64,000 nt of DNA from positions 11,520,170 through 11,584,169 of the forward strand of contig JAMXIF010001210.1 in assembly GCA_028583685.1 (NCBI GenBank), given 5' to 3'. The stretch's first letter is position 1; the number at the start of each line of letters is the position of its first letter. The translations under genes were made by a program, and so were the position numbers. Shown here piece by piece: positions 11,067 to 22,019 of this stretch. The stretch comes from Petaurus breviceps papuanus (Eukaryota > Chordata > Mammalia > Diprotodontia > Petauridae). Below the pieces are notes generated by a model that was not told the origin of the DNA, did not search any database, and saw only the letters and a program-made list of their open reading frames with translations.

Positions 11067-11876
11067 GTTATTTCTTGGGCCATTGAGATAGTTATTCTTC
11101 TCATCACTGGTGATTTCATGACTGATCTTCCCTCTGCAAAGCAGTCACTAAGCATATACTATCAGATGAAAATGGGTTGAGAATTGGAAGGCACTGAAAA
11201 ATGGAATTCTCTTTTTTTCTTATAAGGAATTCCCTTTGGTTATGTTTGGATGGTCTGAATAAACTGATGGGTGGGATTTATGAAGAAAAGATTGATTTTT
11301 CTTCCCTGTACTCTCTATACTGACTATGGAATTCCATTAATTGCTCCACTTCTGAGATCTTATCACCATCTATTCATTGGAACTTCATCCTAACAAATAA
11401 GACTGAAATAATGAATGGGTGTTTATGTTTCCTATCCCAGTGCAATTCTTGCTTTGAAAATAAATAAATGCATAAAAATATAGGTTTGTACTCATATGTG
11501 TTAAATTTGTATTTCACTAAAAAATCATATTTATTTCAAAGTATCTGTCTTCACATTCTTTCTCATATAAATTAGTCCATATTAAAAATAATAATGCATA
11601 AATGATATTTAAAATATATTTTAATAAATACTTTTTCCTCTTGAACACTGGTTTCATCTCATAGGCATTGTTCTGGTCTCCTGGGAAAGCAGCAAAATTA
11701 AGCAGGAACAGATATACATGCACAAATTATGACTTCTAAAAGTAAATATTCCCTTCTCATAAGTAGTAGCACATTATTTTAAAACTTACTCTAAAATGAA
11801 ATGAATTAATTCAGCTATTCTAAGGCTGATATGCTGGGAACAAATAGGAGAGCCTATAAAATTTAAGATAAAAGGG

Positions 11877-12045
11877 TTTTTTTGTTGTTTTTGTGTTTTT
11901 TGCTTTTGGAGGGCAATTGGTGTTTTAAGTAACTTACCCAAGGTTACATGGCTAGTTTTTTTGTGTGGGTGTTAAGTGTCTGAGGCCGGAACCAAACTCA
12001 GGTCCTTTACTCATTCTTTACTCACTGCACCACCTAGCCACCCCC
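11877..12045 (-). mobile_element. Short tRNA-derived marsupial SINE
   Basis: The right end CACCACCTAGCCACCCCC is the reversed head. TTAAGTGTCTGAGGCCGGAA and GGAGGGCAATTGG mark the middle and tail. AAAAGG flanks both sides. Confidence 0.85.
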
Positions 12046-12758
12046 AAAAGGTGTTTTTTTTTAATTATCTTGTCAGTCCTTTAGCAAGACAACAAGATTG
12101 AAATCTTCATCTCTAGAAGAATAAGATATATTTAAAATTTGAATTGTCATGGAAAAAGAATCCTAAACTTGAGCATGGAATCCTTCAAGCATTGGAAATT
12201 AAAATTGTCCTCTGAGTTTTACTTAGACAATGTGTTTATCCACCTTCTCAAGAGGACCCCAATAACTTTAACTTCTTCATGAATTTTGTGATTCTGCTAG
12301 GCCCTTCTCTGTGAGTACTTTCTTTAATCATTTCATAGGAAACATTAGAGTTGTCTACAAAATCGGCCTATAATGATGATGTATGCTATGCAGATGTTAT
12401 GTATATGTGTACAGATAGGTCTGCTAAGCAAATCAGCATACTGTTTCTAGGATGCTATAGCAACTTGGGTAAGATCCAAAGTCAGACCTGGAAAATTAGA
12501 TCACTAAGCTCTATCTTAGTGACAGCCATTAGGAAAGAGTGAAGAAGAATGACTGTGATATCTGTGAAGTAAATTTTTCACCTTATTTTTACAACATTGT
12601 TCTTAAGATTGTAAGCTTTAAGATTTTCTTCCCATAAAATATAGATCTAGTTGGAAATTTTGAAAATATTTTGCTTCTGATTTCCTCCAGAAGAAAAAAT
12701 GTGAAGCAGGCTTGGTTTTGAAAAAACTCCTCAAAGGGACTTAAGATTTCATTCTACA

Positions 12759-12905
12759 ACAAGGGCTCTACATCTTTTCTGGTTCATGCACCCTTGAAGC
12801 AGTCTGATGGAGCCTATGGATCCTGTCTCTGAATGATTTTTTTTAAATTTCCTACTTGGAGGCTAAATTCCAGTTAGAGATAAATAAAAAAATATTACTA
12901 AACAA
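12759..12905 (+). mobile_element. hAT-like MITE, left part
   Basis: TCATGCACCCTTGAAGCAGT, GAGCCTATGGATCC and TAAATTTCCTACTTGGAGG recall a common mammalian hAT-type MITE. An L2 end follows at once. Confidence 0.4.
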
Positions 12906-12906
12906 A

Positions 12907-13235
12907 TTCGCCTACTGGGTGAAGCCTTTACTGATTCCCCCCAATTCTAGTACCTTTCCTCCCAAACTACCTTGCATTTAACCACATTACATGTATTTAT
13001 ACTTATTCTCTTTGTAATTCTTCTGCATACATTTATATATCTTCTTCTCACCTGTTAGAAAAACTTCTTTAGAGTTGAGATTCTTTCATCCTTTGTACTT
13101 GTATTAAATTAAATTGTAAGCTCCTGGAGGGTAGGGACTCTCTTTTGCTTCATTTTGTATCCCCAATGATTATCATGGTGCCTTATACAAAAGTGCTTAA
13201 TAGATGTTTATTGACTATTAACTGACTACCTAACA
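12907..13235 (+). mobile_element. L2-like LINE 3' end
   Basis: GTGAAGCCTTTACTGATTCC, AAGCTCCTGGAGGGTAGGGA, TTTTGTATCCCCAATGATTA and TGCTTAATAGATGTTTATTG give a nearly complete L2 3' terminus, probably inserted between the two hAT-like pieces. Confidence 0.75.
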
Positions 13236-13319
13236 AGAAACAGTAACTATGAGGAATTCGGAGAAGTATGAGAAGACAAAGGAAGTGATGAGAAGTGATG
13301 ATGGCAGGATAACATCTTT

Positions 13320-13467
13320 AAATTTTTAAATTCATAATTGGAAGCTAAATTTCTGTTAGTAATAAGTGAAAATAAAGGTATATTTCCCCCCATCAACTTC
13401 CCAGGCCCCCAAAATAAATTCACAAACCCATTAGGAGTCTGTGGACTCCAGGTTAACAACCCCTGCC
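13320..13467 (+). mobile_element. hAT-like MITE, right part
   Basis: The right end (GGACTCCAGGTTAACAACCCCTG) is the reverse of a CAGGGGTT-type terminus. The interior CTAAATTTCTGTTAG resembles CTAAATTCCAGTTAG of the 12759 piece, so these may be two overlapping copies rather than halves of one. Confidence 0.4.
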
Positions 13468-13547
13468 CTAGAGAGAAATAATGCTATTCAAACATGTTTT
13501 ACAAAGATTCTAGCGCACTATAGGCAAAATTAATGTGGTTCCTCTAC

Positions 13548-13860
13548 TATATTCAATTCAATTAAAATGTACTGAGTGCCCACAAAGTAGCTGGTGCTAG
13601 AAAAGCAGTGATTAGGTGATATCCCACAGAGAGAGTAAAACCTCTGATTTCAGAAGGTTTAAAGCATCTCAGAGATGAGATATAAAATAAAGAGTTATAT
13701 AGGAAAAGTAATGGTATTCACACTTATTCCAGAGAGTCCTTCTGAAGAAAATAGTTCTAAAGATGAATTTTGAATAATAAAAAAAATGTACTTTACAGAG
13801 AATAAAAGAAGGATAGAATGAAGATGAGATAAAGGGACTGGGGACATGTAAGAAAAATCA
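13548..13860 (+). repeat. Unassigned interspersed family (same as 9975-10385)
   Basis: TTAAAATGTACTGAGTGCCC and GAGAGTCCTTCTGAAGA match the family order, but this copy is strongly diverged. Confidence 0.35.
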
Positions 13861-14133
13861 GGGAAATCTCTAGTAAATATGTATTCAATTGATTTAAAAA
13901 TATGTTAACAAAAAGACAATATCAATATATGAAAAAATTATTTAATATGATCAAATTGGATTTAGACTAGTAATGGAAGAATGCTTCAGCATTTAGAAGA
14001 GTGAACATAGCCATATTAAAAATATAAAATTCAAAATACATCATATCAAAAGATTCATAAAAAGCCTTTGGCAAAACACAATGATTATGCTAAAAAATAC
14101 CCTCTGAAGTATAACCATGGAAGGATCTTTTAA

Positions 14134-14300
14134 TGTAGAAACCCTTTGAGGTATTAGTATATCATGTAGGATATAAAGCAATACCTGACAAAGGTGTTTA
14201 AGAACAAATATGCCAAATCCCCTTTCCTCTAATCTATTAATTTGTTCTCTTGCAAATTTTCTCTCATTGGGATCAAAAGGCAAAAAGTAGTCATTTTAAT
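14134..14300 (-). repeat. Unidentified ~165-bp insert in L1 ORF2
   Basis: L1-like sequence stops near GATCTTTTAAT and resumes near GTCATTTTAATATG, giving a possible 7-bp flanking repeat TTTTAAT. The insert belongs to a minus-strand reading frame at 14041-14283 that starts MPFDPNERKFAREQ. I recognise no family. Confidence 0.3.
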
Positions 14301-14666
14301 ATGATAAAATTATATCTAAAATGAAAACCAGTATATATGCAATAGAAAAATATGGACAAATTTAATAGTAAATAATGTATGCTCACCATTCTTCACTGTA
14401 ATTTGACATGTTTCTAAAAATACTAAAGAGAAAAAAATAAGAAAAAGAAATCAAAGATCTTAACATAGACAAAGAAGAGACAAAAAACTATTTGCTGATG
14501 ACACCATGATTTGTTGAGAAAACCCCTGAAGAATAAGCTATTAACAGATTCAATAAAGCAGCAGGTCATCAAATAATCCTATAAAAATTATCAGAATTCT
14601 ATGAAGCAATGACAAAATCCACGAGGAAATAATAAAAAGGGAAGTCTCATTGAAAATAACTACAAA

Positions 14667-14823
14667 GGGGCAGGTAGGTGGCACCATGAATAGAGCACCA
14701 GGCCTGGAGTCAGGAGGACCTGAGTTCAAATCCGACTTCAGACACCTGACATATATTAACTGTATGACCTTGGACAAGTCAACCCCAATTGCTTCACCTC
14801 CCCCTTACAAAAATAAATAATAA
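14667..14823 (+). mobile_element. Short tRNA-derived SINE nested in L1
   Basis: The head GGGGCAGGTAGGTGGCACCA and the GAGTTCAAATCCGACTTCAG box are clear. Flanking repeats AATAACTACAAA (14655-14666) and AATGACTACAAA (14824-14835) match at 11 of 12 positions. Confidence 0.9.
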
Positions 14824-16077
14824 AATGACTACAAAATATATAAAAATTGGAAGTCAATCTACCAATGTATAGCTGAGCATAAATACAATAATAAAAAAAT
14901 TTTAGAGAAATAATAAATAATGATGGATGCTACCCAAACGTAATACAACTAACAATACTGTATAAACCAATAAATAGATAGTACCAGATCAATCAAACTA
15001 CCAGGAGGATACCTTAAATGAATATGAAAAATAGTAAAATTCATTTGAAAGAACAAGAAATAATAGAGGCAGGGAAGTAGAAATTCATTGGAATAGCATT
15101 TCCAAATTTCAAGTTATATTCTAAATCAATGATCATGATAACTAGTTGTGCTGGTTAAAAAAGATAGAAAAATAGATCAGGAAACAGATTAGATAGACTA
15201 CTATCAGAAGCGTTCATTAACCCAATGTTTAAAATATGCCCAAACCTAAATTACTTGAAGAACTCCAAGAACTACTGTGAAAACTAGAAAGCAATTTGGC
15301 ATAAATTAAATTTAAAGAACACCTTACACCATATATCACAATATGTTCCACCTAATATATAACCTAGATGTTAAGTGTCACAATATTTAAAAAAAATAGA
15401 AGAAAAATGTATCTTATTCCTTTTATATTTGTGACTGGGGTAGAATTCTTAACCAAACTAGGGATAGATATGACATAAAAAATAGAGAAATATGATTACA
15501 TGAAATTGAAAACTTTGGCACAAACTAAACTAACACAATTATACCAAGAAAGGAAATAGTCATTGGGGTGGGGGGAGGGATCATATAAAATATTACTGAC
15601 AAGGGTCTTGTATCTAAGATATGTAGGTAACTAACACAAATAAATACATAAAACAAAAAGCCCATTCTCTCAAATAGATAAATGATCAAAGAATATGAGC
15701 AAAAAGTTCTCAAAAGAATTGGAAGCCACTAGTTATATGACTTTTCCAAGAATCTAAAAAGGGGGAGGGGAGGGGAGAATTCAAATTAAAACAATATTGA
15801 GGTATCACGTCACAACCAGCAAAACGGCAAAGGTGACAAACACTATCAATGTTGGATGGAGCTGTGGAAATTGAGACAGAATCAGTAGAAGTGTGAATCA
15901 GTACAACAGTATGGAAAGCAATTTCAAATTATACTGTCACTAAATTGCTGGTAATCTTTGACTCTGAGATCCTACGGCTACACATATACTTCAAGGGGGT
16001 TAAAGACATATGCATTGAACATACAGAAAAAAAAATTAGAGAAGGAGGAAGAGTAGCAGGAGAAGAAATAACATTTA

Positions 16078-16256
16078 TATAGCACTCTCACCTTTACAAA
16101 GTACTTAAAATTATTCTCATTTTATCCTAACAATAACTCTGGGAGGTGGGTGTTATTAATTCCATTTTAGAGATGAGGAAATTGATGCAAAGTGAAGTTA
16201 AATGACTTGCCCAGGGTCACATAGCTAGCAAGTGTTTGAGACCAGATATAAATATA
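16078..16256 (-). mobile_element. MIR-like SINE nested in L1 3' end
   Basis: GGAGGTGGGTGTTATTAATTCC, AGATGAGGAAATTGATGC and CTTGCCCAGGGTCACATAGC read in reverse. L1 text continues on both sides. Confidence 0.75.
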
Positions 16257-16836
16257 ATGAAATATTATTGTGCTATGAGAAACAATAACTCCAAGGAATT
16301 CATAGAAGCATGAGAGAGACACAAAAATTGATGTAAAGTGAAGCAAGCAGGAAAACCATATACATTATGACAACCAAAATATAAATGGAAAAAAAATATT
16401 ATAAATGAATGCTGGGTAATTATAATGGCCATACTTGGCCTGATGCTTAACCCTAAATTCAGTAATCATGGATGTTTAGGACAATGAAAAGGCATTTATT
16501 TGTATGGGTAGTATTACAACTAAAATTTGTATGGCTTTTACAAAGAATTTTCCTCAAGATAATTCAATGAATTACATTTCTCATTATACTCACTTTGTAA
16601 ATAAAGAAACTGGTTTAGAGATTAGAAGTGGCATGCCCAAATTCCAATCTTTTTATTCTAAGTCGCGAAAAATATTCTTAATTATTAAGCTGAAGGAGTA
16701 AAACAAGATAAAGAAAAAGTAAATGATGAGAATTAGAGGAAATGAGACTATAATCCACTTTTCAATTTAGAAGTGAAAGGAAGAATGAGAGACAATGATA
16801 GATGTGTAGAAAAAAAGAGAAGTCAAGAAAGAGAAA

Positions 16837-16838
<2 letters not shown>

Positions 16839-16879
<41 letters not shown>
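16839..16879. repeat. (GA)n microsatellite
   Basis: About 20 GA units end 110 bp before the TM6 exon acceptor. Confidence 0.95.
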
Positions 16880-16880
<1 letters not shown>

Positions 16881-16988
16881 CCTAGCTTCATTAATTAATG
16901 CACTATTTCTTCCACAAATTGCATTTACTTTAAGTTATTCTAATTAACTCTAAGAGAAAAAAAACTTGTCATTCTCTTTCTTTTTTAG

Positions 16989-17127
16989 AAAACTTGCAAA
17001 GTCTACTTTGGTTCTGATCTTGGTCTTTGGGGTCCATTATATTGTGTTTGTGTGTCTGCCGCATACTTTCAATGGATTAGGATGGCAGATCCGGATGCAC
17101 TGTGAACTCTTCTTTAACTCCTTTCAG
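16989..17127 (+). CDS. PTH2R: PTH2R exon: TM6, third extracellular loop, start of TM7
   Basis: Acceptor TTTTTTAG and donor GTACAA bound a 139-nt exon. The first base completes the Arg codon begun in the previous exon, 46 codons follow, and the next intron is phase 0. The peptide starts [20 protein letters not shown], the class B TM6 block with its Gly and His, then the third extracellular loop (PHTFNGLGW), then [13 protein letters not shown] entering TM7. PTH1R has a proline in TM6 (STLVLMPLFGVH) where this protein has leucine; human PTH2R, from memory, also has leucine. The loop differs from human only conservatively (HTFNGLGWQ against HSFTGLGWE). An 11.75 kb intron lies upstream and a 1.18 kb intron downstream. 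Confidence 0.95.
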
Positions 17128-18308
17128 GTACAAAGGACAGAAAGGTGACAAATGTGTGGTTTTTGCCCTAGTTTTGGGGAATTTCCCTTCCATTTTTTTT
17201 TTTGCTTCTTTTTGTAACTAAGATATATGGCTCCCACAACCATGTAAGAACATAATGCTACTGATCCTTATGCTATAGATTTCAGGGCTTCTCTGTCTCG
17301 ATCTTTGTTCATAAGAGCGTCACCTCCAAGAGCTCTTTCGCACAAATGTAAACTCAAATTCAGGACATGTAACAGTTTGTTTGTGGAAAATTAATTTGAT
17401 GTGATCATCAGATATAATTTTCAGATGAAGCAGAGACTCTACAACTCCTTATATCTGCATCGTTTTACAAAGTTTTCAAGTAGATTAACTGATTTGATTC
17501 CTACAGTAATCCTGTGATATAGGGAGGTAAACATGTCAAAATTTTGTTGCTACTATTGTCATTGGGTTGGGGTTCAGAATTGTGATTTCCTAAGTGTGGA
17601 AATTCCCTCCTCTAATGGAACTGGGTAACATTATTCTACCTTAGTCTTCGAGAATCACCTGAGGCACTGAGATGTTGGTGTCAAAAACAGAACTTGAAAT
17701 CAAGTCTTCTATCCACTAGACTGCTCTGCCTTGCAAAACAAGTATAACAGATGAGCAAACAGACTTAGAGAAGTAAAATGTGTTACTTGACCAAGTTCAC
17801 ATATCTTGTAAGTGACAGAATTATAATTCCTTGTGAAGTCTTCTAACTCTAAGTCATTCAATACTTTTTTTTCATTATTCCATGTTGCTGTTGAGTATGT
17901 TGAAACTCTCAACACTGATCTTAGTTTATTATTCTACCTGATTGTTATACCCTGCTAGATGCCATTATTATACTACATAATCTTTCAATCATAACACAAT
18001 GGAAATTATTGGAAATAAATTTGGAAATGAAATTATGGTTCTACCATTTGTCTTTTTTTGTTTAGTTTCCCAAGGAAGAAATAAATACCCCTAAGATAGA
18101 AAGTATTGAATCTTGAGTTAAATGATTTGAGCTCAGATTCCAACTCTCACATTTACTTTCTATAAACATTCCCTTCAAGATTTAATTCTATGATCTTATT
18201 GTTTGAAAAGTTGTGAATTCTTTTTATATCTATACATCAAAGGGGTGATAATTTGTTCCTTTCTTTGAATACTCAAGTGCACTAACTTCCTGTTTCTTCA
18301 CTCCACAG
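17128..18308 (+). other. PTH2R: PTH2R intron, 1.18 kb, phase 0
   Basis: The intron is bounded by GTACAA and CTCCACAG. The sequence is mostly unique. A weak MIR-like stretch (about 17700-17840, minus) is the only repeat-like content I see. Confidence 0.85.
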
Positions 18309-18350
18309 GGTTTCTTTGTTTCTATCATCTACTGTTACTGCAATGGAGAG
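18309..18350 (+). CDS. PTH2R: PTH2R 42-bp exon: TM7
   Basis: This 42-nt exon lies between acceptor CTCCACAG and a consensus GTAAGT donor. It encodes 14 residues, GFFVSIIYCYCNGE, and is phase 0 on both sides. A 42-bp exon at this place, ending in the NGE/CNGEV boundary of TM7 and helix 8, is a known feature of class B receptor genes. Gene finders often miss it because it is too short for ORF-based calling. The peptide appears identical to the human one, as far as I can recall. Skipping it would remove part of TM7 without shifting the frame, a splice form reported for other class B receptors; nothing here shows whether that happens in this animal. Confidence 0.95.
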
Positions 18351-18544
18351 GTAAGTTGAAAACAGCATTCATTAAGGGTATAACAACATTCAAGTTAAGA
18401 AAACTGGTGTCACCAAGAAAAGTGAAAATTTTTCTAGTATTAAGAGATAAGAGAACAAGGAATCATTTTCCTATAAAACTTTTGACCACTAACTCAAAGT
18501 CCAATGAAAATTACCAAAACTTCACAGATGTTGATGATCCTTCA

Positions 18545-18716
18545 TGATGTTCTATTCAAGTCAACAGACCTGGATTCAAACCCTGACTCTGCCATTTATT
18601 AGCAGTCTACATCCAAACAATTCTCTTAACCTCCCTAGGTCTCAGTTTCTTCATCTGTAAAATAAAAATATTGGATTAGATGATTTCTAGTGTCCCTTCT
18701 AAGTGTCAGTCTATGA
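18545..18716 (+). mobile_element. MIR-like SINE
   Basis: CTGGATTCAAACCCTGACTC, TCAGTTTCTTCATCTGTAAA and GATGATTTCTAGTGTCCC are in MIR-type order. Confidence 0.7.
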
Positions 18717-18784
18717 AGCTACAATCTCAAGTTCTCCCAATATTGGGGCCATAAAACTTCTCAATTCCTAATACAATTCAATAG

Positions 18785-18905
18785 CAATTTGATTCAGCAA
18801 CTACTATTAAGCAGCTATTTCATGCAAAGCACAGTGTTAGGCACTGAAGGAAAACAGTAAGTCTACAAGCACTTGTTAAGTGCCAACTGTGTACTTGTCT
18901 AAATG
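18785..18905 (+). repeat. Unassigned interspersed family fragment
   Basis: ACTATTAAGCAGCTATTTCA and AGCACAGTGTTAGGCACTG match the recurrent family at 9975-10385. Confidence 0.4.
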
Positions 18906-18936
18906 AGATGTGATCTCAATTCTCTTGGAGTCTAGT

Positions 18937-19190
18937 GTTGTTCAGTCATTTTGACTGTGTACAACTCTTTGTAACCATATTTGAGGTTTGCTTGGCAAAG
19001 ATACTTGAGCAATTTGCCATTTCCTTCTCCAGCTCATTTTACAGATGCAGGAACTGAGGTAAACAGGGTTAAGTGACTTACCCAGGGTGACACAGTTAGC
19101 AAGTGCCTGAGACCAGATTTAAGCTCAGGAAGATAAATCTTCCTAAATGTAGGCCTGACACTCAATCCACTGTGCCACTTAAGTGCCCAT
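18937..19190 (-). mobile_element. CORE-type SINE (MAR1/WALLSI-like), full length
   Basis: The start GTTGTTCAGTCATTTTGACT, TTTGCCATTTCCTTCTCCAG and CTTACCCAGGGTGACACAG, and the reversed head at the right end, are complete. GGAGTCTAGT (18927-18936) and GGATCTAGT (19192-19200) flank it. Confidence 0.85.
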
Positions 19191-20354
19191 AGGATCTAGT
19201 AGATATGTTTAAGTACAGTGATTATAACATATGATAAATTCATTAAAGAGGTACAAAGCAGTGGCTAATTTGCCAAGAACTGACTTGAAACCCTCCAGGA
19301 AAATATTAGATAACTTAACTCTAAAGATATTGAGCCCTACTTCATGATATCCCACACATTTAAACATAGGTTGACTCCACATTCTAAAGAAATTCTAATA
19401 TTTATTTTAATGAGCAAAAATCCTTTACCACATGTTAACCCCTGTTACAAACTGCTGATGGGTAAAGTTCCGGTATTTTTTGTTGACTAGAAAGTAACAA
19501 AAACTGGTGGAAATTTGTGACCTAAACATTTTAAGGCAATTACATTACTGGTGATGTAGGCTGGGGTAAGCTACAGGTTCTCTCCCTTCGCCTATTGCAA
19601 ATCTGATATAAGCCCTGGAAAAGAAATAATGAAAGAAAAAATAAACAAATAAAACTATGGCTCCTACTGATGTTGACTAACTATTCTGACACAGACAAGA
19701 TTTAGAAATTGACTAGTTCATGCTGTGTTAAACTGAAGGGAATCTCATTGAATCTTTGAGGAGAACTTCTGTTTTGTACCTTTGAGATATGTGTATTTGT
19801 ATATGTGCATTTTTTTACTGTTTCATTTTTTCTCCAGGGGGAAAAAGGTCATGTCAAATGTTATTTTATATGTCACTGAGTTTCATGAGCATTTTAAGAA
19901 TGGGGTGTACCCTATATCCCTTTTCTAGAATACCACACCAGTCCTTGTCTGGATAACAAGCATGATGAAACAAAATCAGGAATCTGAAGATAAGTTCTGA
20001 CCCAATGAAATCGATTTCTCATTGATTGCTATTCTTAACATTATTTCTTTCTCCCTTTTTCCCCTCCTACAGTAGTCCTGGGGAAACAATGATGGGTGCT
20101 TTTCACAACTATCCCCATCACCTCTACCCACAGTGAGCATTGAGTAAATACTATTTACCTGGTGGATTGCTCTCCATTGTACCTACTTTCAGGAAATGTT
20201 TTCTTCTGTCTACTAATAAGCAATTTCTTTTTTGGCCCCATACCCACTTTTGGCAAAGAACTTACAACTGGTCAAATGGTCAAATAGTCTTAAGACAACT
20301 CAACTTTGGAATTTTTCCTTTTGATTTTAAAAACATAAAATTGTTTTGCTCTAG

Positions 20355-20750
20355 GTTCAAGCTGAAATCAAGAAGATGTGGACTAGATGGAATCTGGCTG
20401 TTGACTGGAAAAGGACAACTCCATGTGGCAACTATAGATATGGCTCTGTCCTCACCAACATGACTCATAGTACTAGCAGTCAGTCTCAGATGGTGACAAA
20501 TGCCCGCCTGGTGCTGATCCCTGGCAAAGCTCCTAGGAATGTCAACAGACAGTCTGACAGTCACATAAATTTACCAGGCTATGTCAGGAGTAACTCAGAA
20601 CAGGACTGCGCCCACCAGTGGATCCATGAGGAACCCAATGAAAATGAAGAAAAGCAGGTAGACACCATATTGCTGAAGGAGTGTTTGAAACCAGGTGAAA
20701 CAATCAGAGACCCTGAGGAAAACAAAGGTGAAATTGAGGATGCTGTCTGA
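20355..20750 (+). CDS. PTH2R: PTH2R last coding exon: helix 8 and cytoplasmic tail
   Basis: The terminal coding exon follows acceptor TTTTGCTCTAG and encodes 131 residues up to a TGA at 20748-20750. It begins VQAEIKKMWTRWNL, the helix 8 block conserved across class B receptors. The tail has the PTH2R hallmarks HSTSSQSQ (about residues 39-46 of the exon), LPGY (about 73-76) and SEQDC (about 81-85). The human exon, from memory, is also 131 residues, although the distal acidic third is much less alike. Ser/Thr-rich stretches are plausible GRK/arrestin sites by family knowledge. The protein ends EDAV, against human EDVL, keeping an acidic residue at position -2. Total PTH2R sequence in the window is 223 residues. 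Other-frame ORFs over this exon are shadows. Confidence 0.97.
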   Translation, partial: VQAEIKKMWTRWNLAVDWKRTTPCGNYRYGSVLTNMTHSTSSQSQMVTNARLVLIPGKAPRNVNRQSDSHINLPGYVRSNSEQDCAHQWIHEEPNENEEKQVDTILLKECLKPGETIRDPEENKGEIEDAV

Positions 20751-21000
20751 AGTACATTACTGGCATGTGACTGGAATGTGGCTTTATTACGATGGAGAAA
20801 TTGTAGCGATAGTTTCCCCTGAGTCAAATTTGGTGTTTGATGAGCAGAGTTATCCACTATTATGAGTGGGATTTAATAATTATGAAAGGCATTAAGTGAA
20901 AATTGGAAGTAAAATTTTTATTTTGACACGAAATTCTACTTGGTTTGTAAGGATGTATATGTAGACTTATTTGACTGTGTATTAAAAGGTTACATTGGAT
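20751..21000 (+). other. PTH2R: PTH2R 3' untranslated region (end uncertain)
   Basis: Sequence after the stop codon is unique and AT-rich. The first plausible polyadenylation hexamer is ATTAAA at 20981-20986, about 230 nt past the stop. Perfect AATAAA hexamers appear only at 22106-22111 and 22125-22130, inside an interspersed repeat. A short 3' UTR ending near 21000 is the simplest reading, but use of the distal signals cannot be excluded without transcripts. Confidence 0.5.
20981..20986 (+). promoter_or_regulatory. PTH2R: Candidate PTH2R polyadenylation signal (ATTAAA)
   Basis: The common variant hexamer ATTAAA lies 231 nt after the stop codon in non-repeat sequence and is followed by a moderately GT-rich stretch. 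It is chosen by position only. Confidence 0.4.
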
Positions 21001-22019
21001 TGATTCAGTCCCTGCCAGGAAAAGATCACCAAAAGTACATGACTTTTACTGTTTGAGTTTAGTCTAACACCAAGAAGGTGAAGACCAGGTGGCATCTGCC
21101 TGGAGGTATTTTTTGTCCCTTAAAAGTGAATTGTTATTGTGTCTCTCCCCACCCCCTTTAAGTGAGCTTTTACTATTATCCCCATCTGAGCAAACAATAG
21201 CACTATTAAGAGGATGGAAAAATAATTTGAAAGATCAAAGATCTGAGAAGATGAAGAGCAAATGAGAAAATAAGTTTGTTGAGCTCGAAGAAACAAAAAA
21301 AATGATGGCCAATTGGAGGTGATTTCTCTTTAGGAATAAGGAAAATTGCTGCAAAGCTGGTGCAGGACATAATGCATGATACTGCTGCAAACCAGCAAGA
21401 GCCTGGCGCTTTATTTCTCATGCTCCACTCAAAACCATGAAATCAGATAGGGCTCATGCAACGAATAGAGTTTTGGAAGCTCATAATGGGAATGATCATT
21501 TGTCTTTGTACTCACAGTTTCAACAGCATTTCCTGAATCTGCTCTGTTACTGAATATTGTTAAATGGCATGTGGAGAAATTAAAAGCTCTTTTCCCTCCC
21601 CTTTGATGTCCTCTTCTTTAACGTTATGGAAGACCTGATGCTTCTTCCATTTTTCCTTCTTGAGGTTGTTAGGCATTGATTTTTCCCATGGCTGCTCTTA
21701 CTCATCATTAAATCTCAGGGTTATTCCCCTTATCTGCCAGTCAACCCAAGCCATAACTACACTGCGGTGCTTTGGGGGCGGTATTATTTGGACCTAAGCA
21801 GGCTCCAGCTGGAAGTGCCCCCTCCTCTCACTGTTAGGACCTCATTTCTCCAGAATTCCTGCATGCATCTCTAAAGTTAACTGATGCACAGACTGCCTAC
21901 TCTAGGCTTTAGACTGAATGTTGGTCACAAAGAAAAAAAAAATTTTAACAGAAAATATGTTTCACACTTCAGTGTAAGGAGTTTACAATGAAGACACCTA
22001 ACAACAGTTGTAAAGCAAC

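Larger units (their letters stand above)
13900..16450 (+). mobile_element. L1 ORF2-to-3' fragment, decayed, with nested insertions
   Basis: Plus-strand text follows L1 reverse transcriptase sequence: GATCAAATTGGATTTAGAC near 13950, AAAGCCTTTGGCAAAACACA near 14061, and a GCTGATGACACCATGATTTG block near 14492 that corresponds to the RT catalytic (F/YADD) region. The 3' end follows from about 15780 (TCACAACCAGCAAAACGGCA; TTGTGCTATGAGAAACAATA). It is full of stops and has no coding capacity. It carries a short SINE (14667-14823), a MIR-like SINE (16078-16256) and a roughly 165-bp unexplained insert (14134-14300). Confidence 0.8.
5239..16988 (+). other. PTH2R: PTH2R intron, 11.75 kb, phase 2
   Basis: The intron is bounded by GTAACT and TTTTTTAG. 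It contains a possible solo LTR (8021-8478), a hAT-like element (7117-7317), L2 ends, a tandem SINE pair, an assembly gap, a long L1 fragment (13900-16450) and a (GA)n tract just before the acceptor. I see no further exon. 5460-7110 has no clearly recognised repeat apart from a possible old LINE remnant. Confidence 0.85.
18351..20354 (+). other. PTH2R: PTH2R intron, 2.0 kb, phase 0
   Basis: The intron is bounded by GTAAGT and TTGCTCTAG. It holds a MIR-like SINE (18545-18716) and a full-length CORE-type SINE (18937-19190). From 19200 to 20354 I see nothing recognisable. Confidence 0.85.

Noticed and set aside
14041-14283. 80-codon minus-strand ORF as a gene
   Set aside because: It crosses an L1-to-insert junction, so only the insert is of interest, not the frame.
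20280-20564. Minus-strand ORFs over the last PTH2R exon
   Set aside because: Shadows of the real plus-strand reading frame.
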